From NCBI GenBank assembly GCA_946479785.1, contig CAMLHQ010000111.1:1-9167 (forward strand): a stretch of DNA of 9,167 bases. Reading direction: 5' to 3'. The notes beneath the pieces are model-generated. The model did no database searches. It was not told the origin of the DNA and saw only the letters and a list, made by a program, of their open reading frames with translations. The position numbers and the translations under genes were made by a program. Of this stretch, positions 1 to 5,713 are shown one piece after another. This DNA comes from an uncultured Nitrospira sp. Lineage in GTDB: Bacteria > Nitrospirota > Nitrospiria > Nitrospirales > Nitrospiraceae. Numbering within the stretch: position 1 is the stretch's first letter; each line of letters begins with the position of its first letter.

Positions 1-638
1 CTGCGCTCAATAGTAAATAGAGCCAGCGAGGCTTCTTTTCTATAGTCGCGGTAGTAGCTCAACACCTTCTGCACGTAGTGACGGGTTTCTTTGTACGGCG
101 GAATTTTCCCGTAGCGATCGACCTTCCGCTCGCCTGCGTTATATGCGGCCAAGGCCAGACGTGTGTTGCCGTGGAATCGATCCAGGAGGTAGCGAAGATG
201 CCTAGCTCCTCCGGCGACGTTTTCATCGGTGTCGTAAAGATTCCGCACACCATGCCGCATGGCGGTTTCCGGCACCAACTGCATCAAGCCTACGGCACCG
301 GCCTTGGACACGACGACGGGGTTAAAGGAAGACTCCGCTTTCATGACTGCAAACAGCAGTGCCGGTTGCAGGCGATGTTGCTTGGCTTCGCGGGCCACGG
401 CCCGTTCCAATTCAAGCCCTGACACCACCCGACGTCCGGCCGATTGCACGGTTTCGAACTTTCGATCGCTAGGAACGTTGGTCAGTTGTATCACTCCTGA
501 GGGATTCACATACTCATAGACTTGGGTTTTCGCAAGGACCGAGGGGGCTGATGTCACCAACAATAGACCCGCTAGACCGATCAATAGTTGACGAGCGGGA
601 CTTTGCTTTCCTGGTTGGTGTTTTGTGGTCAGACTCAT
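1..638 (-). CDS. Exported SLT-domain (GH23) murein lytic transglycosylase, C-terminus cut by window edge
   Basis: The enzyme cleaves the MurNAc-GlcNAc bond of peptidoglycan in the periplasm, leaving 1,6-anhydro-MurNAc ends. The frame runs from the ATG at 638-636 off the left edge, giving 212 visible residues and no stop. Residues 1-36 form a signal peptide: basic start, hydrophobic core at about 18-30, then APSVLA before the mature KTQVYEY. Residues 39-60 (YEYVNPSGVIQLTNVPSD) resemble the small DUF4124-type domain common in exported proteins. The SLT domain starts near residue 78. The catalytic Glu is E102 in MKAESSFNP, followed by GAVGLMQLVPETA (115-126), AAYNAGE (164-170) and PYKETRHYV (181-189), all diagnostic of the Slt70/MltC-type GH23 fold. 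The start is supported by an AGGAGA Shine-Dalgarno (647-652) with an 8-base spacer. Family assignment is firm; which named member it corresponds to is not. Confidence 0.93.
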   Translation of the reverse strand, partial: MSLTTKHQPGKQSPARQLLIGLAGLLLVTSAPSVLAKTQVYEYVNPSGVIQLTNVPSDRKFETVQSAGRRVVSGLELERAVAREAKQHRLQPALLFAVMKAESSFNPVVVSKAGAVGLMQLVPETAMRHGVRNLYDTDENVAGGARHLRYLLDRFHGNTRLALAAYNAGERKVDRYGKIPPYKETRHYVQKVLSYYRDYRKEASLALFTIER

Positions 639-712
639 GATTTTTCTCTCCTGCGGGAATGTCAGTTCCCGGAGCATTCTTCCGCAGTTTTCGTGCCTTG
701 TTGGCCATCCGA

Positions 713-741
713 AACATAATGCTTTTATCGATACAATCCAA
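713..741 (-). promoter_or_regulatory. Candidate sigma70-type promoter for the lytic transglycosylase gene
   Basis: Read on the minus strand, TTGGAT (741-736) and TATGTT (718-713) each match four of six consensus positions and are separated by exactly 17 bases. Transcription would start near 706 and give a leader of about 68 bases. This rests on pattern matching only, and hexamers of this quality occur by chance. Confidence 0.28.
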
Positions 742-865
742 TAACTTATGCTGGTTCATTTCTCCCAACTTTCGTAGGGATGGTGGAGGGGGGATATTCC
801 GTATATTGTTCTTCAACAACGCAATTTGCGTCCGTAGGAGTCGACAAAGCAGGAGGGCCCAAGCC

Positions 866-1213
866 GTGAAAATCCGCTACTGCGAACGAGCCCCAACCGA
901 ATTTCCTGTTATCTTCGCCGGCGACTCTTATGTGGGAGAAGGCACCGTTCTCAATGTGTCGGTTCCAGGTTGCGAAATTTTGAGTAAGAAGCCGGTAGAA
1001 CCGGGAGCCTACCTCGAGATGAAAGTCCTGGTGCCCGATAACGGCTCCACCCTCTGGGTGGGCTTAGCTAAAGTCCGCTGGTGCAGTGGCCATCGATTCG
1101 GGGTGGAGTTTATTCGGATGCCGGGCGAAGACCAGGTTCGTCTTGGACGACTGGTGAAACGGTACCGTTCTGTTCGGACGGAGGCTCGACCGCACCCCTC
1201 ACGAGTGCTATAG
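866..1213 (+). CDS. Small stand-alone PilZ-domain c-di-GMP receptor
   Basis: A 115-residue cytoplasmic protein made almost entirely of one PilZ domain, the usual c-di-GMP-binding beta-barrel. Both binding motifs are visible: RxxxR at residues 4-8 (RYCER) and NxSxxG at 30-35 (NVSVPG). The barrel strands continue through AYLEMKVLVP and end in the typical RFGVEFIRM near residue 90. A basic tail (RLGRLVKRYRSVR) follows. The frame stays open upstream to an ATG at 659. I chose the GTG at 866 because an AGGAGG (851-856) lies 9 bases before it, the PilZ fold starts there, and the upstream translation looks non-coding. The lipoprotein gene starts 31 bases downstream on the same strand, so the two may be co-transcribed. 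The target of this receptor cannot be told from the sequence. It may work with the diguanylate cyclase at 2575-3504. Confidence 0.85.
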   Translation: MKIRYCERAPTEFPVIFAGDSYVGEGTVLNVSVPGCEILSKKPVEPGAYLEMKVLVPDNGSTLWVGLAKVRWCSGHRFGVEFIRMPGEDQVRLGRLVKRYRSVRTEARPHPSRVL

Positions 1214-1244
1214 TAACGTTACCTTTCCGGAGCTAGGGCAGTCC

Positions 1245-1571
1245 ATGAGCACTCGTACGGTCCTTCTAATCGTGGCTTCTATTCTGCTTGCCGGCTGTGC
1301 TGAGTCTTTCACCGTGTTTCACAGCCAAACAGGCGATCCGATTCTTCTCGGTCGCCGTTCCTATTCGTACGAAGGCTGTCTTTCGACCATGAGGGAAGAA
1401 GCCGATCGGCTCGGTGTGACCTTCCATTACGTGCATGTCCGTGGCACAACGTTTGGACGATCTTTGCTCTGGCCCTTCGAGCCTGGATATGCTTGCGAAG
1501 CCGCCATCGGTCCAGAAGGTTACCCGAATGGGATTTATCTCAACGTACCTCCACGCTCACCGCAAGGCTGA
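1245..1571 (+). CDS. Small hypothetical lipoprotein
   Basis: A 108-residue protein with a classic lipoprotein signal: a short basic start (MSTRT), a hydrophobic core, and the lipobox LAGC with the lipidated Cys at residue 18. The residue after the Cys is Ala, not Asp, which under the Lol rule known from enterobacteria favours the outer membrane. The mature part of about 91 residues has two more cysteines (C45 and C84) that could form a disulfide in the periplasm. It also has an aromatic-rich middle (TFHYVHVRG, SLLWPFEPGYAC). I do not recognise a family and assign no function. A weak Shine-Dalgarno is possible at GGAG (1229-1232) or AGGG (1235-1238). The gene follows the PilZ gene closely and may share its transcript. 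Confidence 0.75.
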   Translation: MSTRTVLLIVASILLAGCAESFTVFHSQTGDPILLGRRSYSYEGCLSTMREEADRLGVTFHYVHVRGTTFGRSLLWPFEPGYACEAAIGPEGYPNGIYLNVPPRSPQG

Positions 1572-1646
1572 ACGCTCTGTCCTTTATAGACCTTCCTGTT
1601 TGCTTCACTAGCTATCTGTTTCAAATGTAAAATTCCCTCGATGGCT

Positions 1647-1710
1647 GCCGTGAGTTGTTGACAACGGAACCGCTATCGCAGTATTACTTTTCCACAACAA
1701 CTGCCACGGC
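1647..1710. repeat. Imperfect inverted repeat flanking a candidate promoter
   Basis: The left arm GCCGTGAGTTGTTG (1647-1660) pairs with the right arm CAACAACTGCCACGGC (1695-1710) over 14 base pairs, with only a two-base bulge (G1703-C1704) in the right arm. A 34-base spacer separates the arms. In DNA the arms could be two operator half-sites, one overlapping the -35 hexamer and the other just at the predicted transcription start. Alternatively it could be an RNA hairpin in a read-through transcript. Confidence 0.55.
1658..1687 (+). promoter_or_regulatory. Candidate sigma70-type promoter upstream of the 125-residue protein gene
   Basis: A perfect -35 TTGACA (1658-1663) is followed after 18 bases by TATTAC (1682-1687), which matches four of six -10 positions. 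Transcription would start near 1694, giving a leader of about 190 bases before the ATG at 1886. The perfect -35 is the main support; the -10 and the spacing are only fair. Confidence 0.35.
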
Positions 1711-1885
1711 CGATGAAACCCCTGCTCGTGTATTTGTTTGGCAAACCCTTCATTGACCAATTTGAAAGGAACCCGCCTGCGTGGAGCAAGGCACATAGTT
1801 TTTGGGTGACCGACAGATCGGCCACGACCGTTTGAATCCAGCTGTTTTCAATATTCACCGAAGTCATACTTTATAAGGAGTCGTT

Positions 1886-2263
1886 ATGGAAGATCTCGTG
1901 ATCGAAGAAGAAGGAGCCTCATCCGCATTGAAGATTACTCTTGGAGACTTTCTGGTGTTCATCAATTGGATGAATCAAACCGAAAAGGCGCTCGAACGCG
2001 GCGAAGCCCTCCCCACCACGCCGGATCTCGACTCCGGGAAGGTGAAGGGGTGGGTTCAACTCGTTCAACGCCTGGAGGAACGGTTCCGCCGGAGTGAAGA
2101 AAAGAAGATCGCCCTGGAGGCCAACGTCATCGCCCAGGAAGCACAGCTGGGGCAACTGCTGACGCACCTGCATGCGAATATTGCCTCGCTCTATGATAAC
2201 CTCGGACAGGCAAAGAAAGCCGAAGAGGTGCGTCGTCGAGCCGAAGCCTTGCACGCAAGCTAG
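1886..2263 (+). CDS. Hypothetical 125-residue protein with helical, single TPR-like C-terminus
   Basis: A soluble protein with no signal peptide or membrane segment, so probably cytoplasmic. It starts with an acidic stretch (EDLVIEEEG). The middle (residues about 35-60) carries a Pro-rich linker (LPTTPDLDSG). From about residue 58 it becomes strongly helical and charged, with heptad-like spacing (RLEERFRRSEEKKIALEANV), suggesting a coiled coil. The last 30 residues (ANIASLYDNLGQ ... AEEVRRRAEAL) match the spacing of one tetratricopeptide repeat: a small residue, LY, then G, then A in the second helix. A single TPR of this sort usually packs against a partner or caps a coiled coil. The start is well supported by AAGGAG (1875-1880), 5 bases before the ATG. 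I do not recognise the family. The short acidic, helical build would suit an adaptor role, but that is speculation. Confidence 0.72.
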   Translation: MEDLVIEEEGASSALKITLGDFLVFINWMNQTEKALERGEALPTTPDLDSGKVKGWVQLVQRLEERFRRSEEKKIALEANVIAQEAQLGQLLTHLHANIASLYDNLGQAKKAEEVRRRAEALHAS

Positions 2264-2302
2264 CTCTGGCGCGAGCATCTTCGTTCCAGTGGTTCACAGC
2301 CT

Positions 2303-2353
2303 TCGCCCATCCGTCGCGACGAGATTGCCCTCTTCTGGCGACGGAATGGGCGA
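2303..2353. repeat. Long hairpin, 15-bp stem with one bulge
   Basis: The arm 2303-2317 (TCGCCCATCCGTCGC) pairs with 2338-2353 across a 20-base loop; the only interruption is one unpaired A at 2345. The stem is GC-rich and would be stable in RNA. No T-run follows on either side, so it is not a standard intrinsic terminator. It lies 40 bases after the stop of the 125-residue protein gene and could protect that mRNA 3' end or act as a protein-binding dyad. Confidence 0.55.
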
Positions 2354-2397
2354 TTCGTAGGGCTTAGACGCTGTTCCTATCAGAATACGTCGGCCAC

Positions 2398-2425
2398 AAG
2401 CTGATACCGGCTTCGTTTCTTTATT
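2398..2425 (+). terminator. Possible intrinsic terminator of the 125-residue protein gene
   Basis: AAGCTG (2398-2403) pairs with CGGCTT (2408-2413) around the four-base loop ATAC, with one T-G wobble. The T-rich run CGTTTCTTTATT follows directly. The stem is short and the T-run is interrupted, so termination may be partial. Its place between a gene end and the next promoter-like element supports the call. Confidence 0.35.
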
Positions 2426-2480
2426 GGCCGTTCCGACCTATCCAATTCCACTTTTTACTTCTCGTCTTACGGTCCTTGGC

Positions 2481-2486
2481 TATAAT
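2481..2486 (+). promoter_or_regulatory. Candidate -10 element for the diguanylate cyclase gene
   Basis: A perfect TATAAT lies 88 bases before the ATG at 2575, with a start expected near 2493. A TG pair at 2477-2478 is one base off the extended -10 position. There is no good -35 at 16-18 bases; TTTACT (2454-2459) sits too far upstream. An activator-dependent promoter would fit, but this is only pattern matching. Confidence 0.35.
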
Positions 2487-2574
2487 CAATCTACGTAGGC
2501 CGTGGAAGGGGTTCAGACTGCACCGCAGTTAAAATCTTCTTTTGCGTAATGTTTCGGACTTAGAGCATACAGGG

Positions 2575-3504
2575 ATGATTACGGTACTTCTGATTGAAGA
2601 CAACGACGTCGATGCGCGCCTCACGCAGGACTTGCTTGCCGAATGGAGCGTCGAAGAGTTCAAAATTATCCATGCAAAAACTCTCTCCGAAGGGCTGTTG
2701 CAGATCGACAAGGGCCACTTCGATGCCATCCTGTTGGATCTCTCGCTCCCCGATGCCTTCGGGCTTCCGACCGTGCGGCAGGTCCATGCGACCAACCCGT
2801 CGATTCCCGTTGTCGTGTTGAGTGGCGTCAGCGATCAGTCGTTGGCTCTTCAAGCGGTGCAACAAGGGGCGCAGGATTATCTGGTCAAAGGGCAAGGTCA
2901 TCCGGAGCTGCTTGCCCGCTCGGTGCGCTATGCCATCGAACGGAAGCGTTCGGAAGAGCGATTAACGTACCTCGCCCAGTATGACCATCTCACCGGGCTC
3001 GTCAACCGCAGCCTCTTTCGCGATCGACTGATCCAAGCGATGGCCAGAAGCAAGCGGCTTCAACAACCGCTCGGCCTTATGCTGTTGGACTTGGATCGAT
3101 TCAAGGCAGTCAACGATACGTTAGGCCACGACGTCGGGGATGAGCTTCTGAAATCGGTCTCGGAGCGATTGAAAAGCTGCGTGCGCGAAGTGGATACCGT
3201 CGCGCGCATGGGCGGGGATGAGTTCACGATCATCCTCGAAGGCGTCTCGTCCGAAAAGAGCATCGTCGTGGTGGCGAAACGGATTACCGAGTCTATTTCC
3301 TCGGTGTTCGATTTGAAGGGACAGGCCGTTCGCGTCGGCATCAGTATCGGGATTACCGTCTATCCCCATGACGATCATAGCATCGATGAACTCCTCAAGC
3401 ATGCCGACTCCGCCATGTATCGCGCGAAGCAGCAAGGCGGCAGCGGCTTTGCCTTTCACGAAGCCTCAGGGTACAACCATGTCGCTACGTTCTCCACGCC
3501 CTGA
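2575..3504 (+). CDS. Response regulator diguanylate cyclase (Rec-GGDEF)
   Basis: A 309-residue cytoplasmic regulator that should make c-di-GMP from two GTP when phosphorylated. Residues 3-120 are a receiver domain: acidic pocket E8-D9, phosphoacceptor D55 in AILLDLSLPD, switch S83 in VVLSG, and the conserved K105 in DYLVKG. A helical linker (about 118-134) leads to the GGDEF domain at about 135-300. The metal/substrate motif LDLDRFKAVND is at 171-181, the active site RMGGDEF has GGDEF at 213-217, and an inhibitory I-site RxxD (R204-D207) lies five residues before it. The enzyme therefore looks active and product-inhibited. There is no EAL domain. The frame extends to a TTG at 2542, but I chose ATG 2575 because MITVLLIEDND is the normal receiver start; its Shine-Dalgarno (AGAG at 2562-2565) is weak. 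No cognate histidine kinase is in the window. Confidence 0.93.
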   Translation: MITVLLIEDNDVDARLTQDLLAEWSVEEFKIIHAKTLSEGLLQIDKGHFDAILLDLSLPDAFGLPTVRQVHATNPSIPVVVLSGVSDQSLALQAVQQGAQDYLVKGQGHPELLARSVRYAIERKRSEERLTYLAQYDHLTGLVNRSLFRDRLIQAMARSKRLQQPLGLMLLDLDRFKAVNDTLGHDVGDELLKSVSERLKSCVREVDTVARMGGDEFTIILEGVSSEKSIVVVAKRITESISSVFDLKGQAVRVGISIGITVYPHDDHSIDELLKHADSAMYRAKQQGGSGFAFHEASGYNHVATFSTP

Positions 3505-3537
3505 AATTCTTCTCACCCTCGCCCGCTCAATATTCCG

Positions 3538-4347
3538 CTAGCGTCCGATTTCCGAGAGCGGCATGTCCGTCACCACCATGGCGCCACGTGGATTCGGCGT
3601 CAGCACATTGGATTGCTCGAGGGTCTCGCGACCGGGCGACGGATGTGTCTCAGGGGTCATCACAATCCCCCAGTGCAGATTGTCGACACACGTATTGTCG
3701 ACCAGCATGGCTTCCGCATGGTGAAAAAGCAGGATGCCGCTCAGCCAATTTTCGCAGCATCGATTGCGGACCAGTTCCGGATGGCTTTCCGGATCGCGTA
3801 CAGCAATCCCGAAGTGGTGGTTTCTCCGGCAGACGTTGTCCGCCACTCTAGGCCGAGCTCCGGCAAACACAAAAATTCCCGATTCACGATTGTCGCACAC
3901 CTCGTTGTCGATAAAAGCCCCCCGGCATTCAGGACCGTAGATGACGACGCCGGATAAAATCCCTTCCGTTGCCCGACACTGGGTGACCGTGCAGGAAGAA
4001 TCGAAGATATTCATGGCCGAATGTTGATCGCTGCCCACATACCGGAACGTAATGCCCGAAATGCGCCCGCTAGGGACTCGTTGGAGGTAGAGTGGTCCTC
4101 CCCGGCGGGAAAAAATTTGCACTGCATCGCGGCCTTCTCCGACTAAGAGCACTGGCCGATCGGCCAGAAACACTTTGTCTTCATAGATCCCTGCTCGGAC
4201 AAACACCTGATCCTGCTCGCCGGCTTCCTTGAAGGCCGCGCTCGGCCGCGAATATGAAGCCGGATCCTGCGCATCTACGATCAATGTTCTTCCGCCGAAC
4301 GGATTGGGCGGAGGTCCCTGGATGGGGTTAAGTGCTTCTCTACTCAT
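3538..4347 (-). CDS. Right-handed parallel beta-helix (PbH1/NosD-like) protein, no signal peptide
   Basis: A 269-residue protein of the pectin-lyase-like beta-helix superfamily. An early segment (AGIYEDKVFLADRPVLLVGE, about 52-71) is the typical first coil of such domains, as in NosD, pectin esterases and FBXO11. Successive coils of 22-24 residues then share the pattern DNxCxxNxxxGIxV: Cys at 151, 173, 197 and 220, each with Asn three residues before it, and GI before the next strand. The N-terminus (MSREALNPIQGPPPNPF) is Pro-rich and is not a signal peptide, so the protein is probably cytoplasmic, unlike most carbohydrate-active beta-helices. No catalytic residues of a known lyase or hydrolase are evident, so a binding or scaffold role is as likely as an enzymatic one. 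The start is ATG 4347; a TTG directly before it is possible, and no clear Shine-Dalgarno is visible. The gene is convergent with the diguanylate cyclase, 33 bases apart. Confidence 0.82.
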   Translation of the reverse strand: MSREALNPIQGPPPNPFGGRTLIVDAQDPASYSRPSAAFKEAGEQDQVFVRAGIYEDKVFLADRPVLLVGEGRDAVQIFSRRGGPLYLQRVPSGRISGITFRYVGSDQHSAMNIFDSSCTVTQCRATEGILSGVVIYGPECRGAFIDNEVCDNRESGIFVFAGARPRVADNVCRRNHHFGIAVRDPESHPELVRNRCCENWLSGILLFHHAEAMLVDNTCVDNLHWGIVMTPETHPSPGRETLEQSNVLTPNPRGAMVVTDMPLSEIGR

Positions 4348-4632
4348 CAAACTATGCTCATCACGTTGCGGTTCGATTTATGGAAACTATTACCTGGCGC
4401 CGCCTTCCTGGAACGAAGCCTTCCCATTTGTCAAGCCGTCGTGAGCCACAATCCCGTACAAATCTGCTCTAACGAGACGACTCAGTTGCGTGGAAGGTCC
4501 CGAGTCCTGGTATGCCAAGCACTCGTTTTTCCGCCGCTTTTCCGCGGGTACGTCAAACGGCTTGTGGCATGTGGATTGCGACACATAGGTATCGAAACGT
4601 TGATACTCTCAGCCGATGACGGAGGCGGACCA

Positions 4633-5127
4633 ATGAAGAATTTCACCCGACTCGCAGCGTTCCTGATTGCAATGAGTGGAATCCCCTCGATCACAGGTGC
4701 CGCACCGGCACAAGTCCAGGACACCTCCCGTCATCTCTATGACCGCGTGATGGAAGAATTTAAACATCGGGACTATGAAGCAGCGCTGGCCGGCTTTCGG
4801 CTCTTTCTCGAGCTCCATAGCCAAACGTCCTTGGCGGCGAATGCTCAGTACTGGGTCGGAGAATGCCAGTTCCGTATGGGGCGCTATAAAGATGCCTTGA
4901 AAGCCTTTTACAATGTCGTATCGTACTATCCGCTCAGCCCCAAGCTGGCTGCCTCGACGCTCAAGATCGGGCAAACCTATACCAAACTCAAAGATCACGA
5001 AAAAGCTCGAATGATGTATGAGCGTGTCGTTGATCAATATCCAGACAGTCCTGAGGCCGAGCTCGCGAAAAAAGCCATCGAGGCGGATGAGACCAGACCA
5101 GAATCCTTGCCCTCGACCACCGAGTGA
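4633..5127 (+). CDS. Exported TPR protein resembling the C-terminal domain of CpoB/YbgF
   Basis: A 164-residue periplasmic protein. Residues 1-23 are a signal peptide (MKNFTR, hydrophobic core, likely cleavage after SITGA or GAA). Residues 34-150 hold about three tetratricopeptide-type repeats with the CpoB/YbgF-like wording: LYDRVMEEFKHRDYEAALAG, then NAQYWVGECQFRMGRYKDAL, then IGQTYTKLKDHEKARMMYER ending in QYPDSPEAELAKKAI. CpoB coordinates peptidoglycan synthesis with Tol-Pal outer membrane constriction in E. coli. This protein lacks the N-terminal coiled-coil of CpoB and no tol or pal gene is nearby, so orthology is not shown; a generic outer-membrane-assembly TPR is the alternative. The frame stays open to an ATG at 4354, but GGAGG (4621-4625) with a 7-base spacer and the signal peptide fix the start at 4633. 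The tail is acidic and Pro/Ser/Thr-rich. Confidence 0.85.
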   Translation: MKNFTRLAAFLIAMSGIPSITGAAPAQVQDTSRHLYDRVMEEFKHRDYEAALAGFRLFLELHSQTSLAANAQYWVGECQFRMGRYKDALKAFYNVVSYYPLSPKLAASTLKIGQTYTKLKDHEKARMMYERVVDQYPDSPEAELAKKAIEADETRPESLPSTTE

Positions 5128-5185
5128 GCGATCTCTTCATCACGCGATACTATCCATCATTTATTTTCACTTTGAAGCGTCGCCT

Positions 5186-5713
5186 TCATTCGGAATCGCT
5201 CATACCTAACAGTTGCTCAAGCTGCTGAACGGCATAGGTCGGCTCAGCTTTAAGGATCGTCACTCGAATGCCGGCGGCATGAATGATCCTCTGGACCTCG
5301 CGTCCTCGCAATGCACTTTCTGGATTAATCGAAAGTTCTTCTTCCAACTGCACGACCTGCTCAACCATTCGAGAGCCGGGATGCACCAGGACAAAATCGG
5401 CCCGTTTGAGGGCCAGATGCCGCAACACCTGTGTCCTTGCCTCGCCCTCCGCCTCGACCGAGAGGAAGCTCAAAAGGGGAACCTGCGTGAACAGGAGATA
5501 CCGATCCTGCACCGCCAGGCGAATGAGATTGTAGAGCAGCAACTCCCTCTCCGCGAGCAGTGGTTGCGACTTCAGCACCACGCCGAGAGGAAGAATAAAC
5601 GGTCCCGATCGACCGGTCTTGCCTGACCAACTGGCGAAAATGCGCCACAGGAGGACGGCAAGCAGCGCCGCGATGAACGCAATGAACCAGGAATCGATGG
5701 AGCTTTTACTCAT
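5186..5713 (-). CDS. Membrane-anchored DUF2726-family protein
   Basis: A 175-residue protein with one N-terminal membrane helix (residues about 8-28, WFIAFIAALLAVLLWRIF) and a cytoplasmic domain. That domain matches the DUF2726 layout: LLAERELLLYNLIRLAV (52-68), YLLFTQVPLLSFL (72-84), RADFVLVHP (104-112), VVQLEEELS (120-128) and IHAAGIRVTILKAE (144-157). DUF2726 domains are thought to have a restriction-endonuclease-like fold. Here the ADFVL Asp (D106) and the QLEEE acids (from E124) sit where PD-(D/E)XK catalytic residues would lie, but activity is unproven and the usual ELDD is altered to QLEEE. The ATG at 5713 overlaps the anmK stop as ATGA, which marks translational coupling and decides the start over an in-frame ATG at 5734. 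No separate Shine-Dalgarno is seen. The substrate and role are unknown. Confidence 0.8.
   Translation of the reverse strand: MSKSSIDSWFIAFIAALLAVLLWRIFASWSGKTGRSGPFILPLGVVLKSQPLLAERELLLYNLIRLAVQDRYLLFTQVPLLSFLSVEAEGEARTQVLRHLALKRADFVLVHPGSRMVEQVVQLEEELSINPESALRGREVQRIIHAAGIRVTILKAEPTYAVQQLEQLLGMSDSE

Larger units (their letters stand above)
1572..1885. other. Intergenic region, 314 bases, without a convincing gene
   Basis: This gap between the lipoprotein gene and the 125-residue protein gene is more AT-rich than its flanks. It contains a candidate promoter (1658-1687) set inside an imperfect inverted repeat (1647-1710). The 40-codon frame at 1713-1835 and the minus-strand frames lack a ribosome binding site and look like chance openings. 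I see no good intrinsic terminator after the lipoprotein gene. Confidence 0.6.
2264..2574. other. Intergenic region, 311 bases, with two hairpins and a -10 hexamer
   Basis: No gene is supported here. From left to right it holds a long hairpin (2303-2353), a shorter hairpin followed by a T-rich run (2398-2425), and a perfect TATAAT (2481-2486) about 90 bases before the diguanylate cyclase start. The layout reads as end-of-transcript structures for the upstream gene followed by a promoter region for the downstream one. Confidence 0.6.

Noticed and set aside
514..819. A 101-codon minus-strand frame overlapping the lytic transglycosylase start.
   Set aside because: It overlaps the well-supported transglycosylase in another frame, has low-complexity basic content and no ribosome binding site.
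659..865. An N-terminal extension of the PilZ protein from the ATG at 659.
   Set aside because: The GTG at 866 has an AGGAGG at ideal spacing and coincides with the start of the PilZ fold; the extension reads as non-coding sequence.
1713..1835. A 40-codon plus-strand frame beginning MKPLLVYLFGKP in the gap before the 125-residue protein gene.
   Set aside because: There is no Shine-Dalgarno before its ATG, it overlaps the leader of the next gene, and I recognise nothing in it. The opening is short enough to be chance.
4354..4632. A 93-residue N-terminal extension of the exported TPR protein.
   Set aside because: It would bury a good signal peptide and ignores the GGAGG before 4633. I see no clear promoter or other feature in this gap.
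5125..5202. An 8-bp inverted repeat TGAGCGAT/ATCGCTCA and a 5-bp hairpin (5173-5188) between two convergent genes, as a bidirectional terminator.
   Set aside because: The outer arms lie partly in coding sequence and are 62 bases apart; the inner stem is short and has no T-run after it in either direction.
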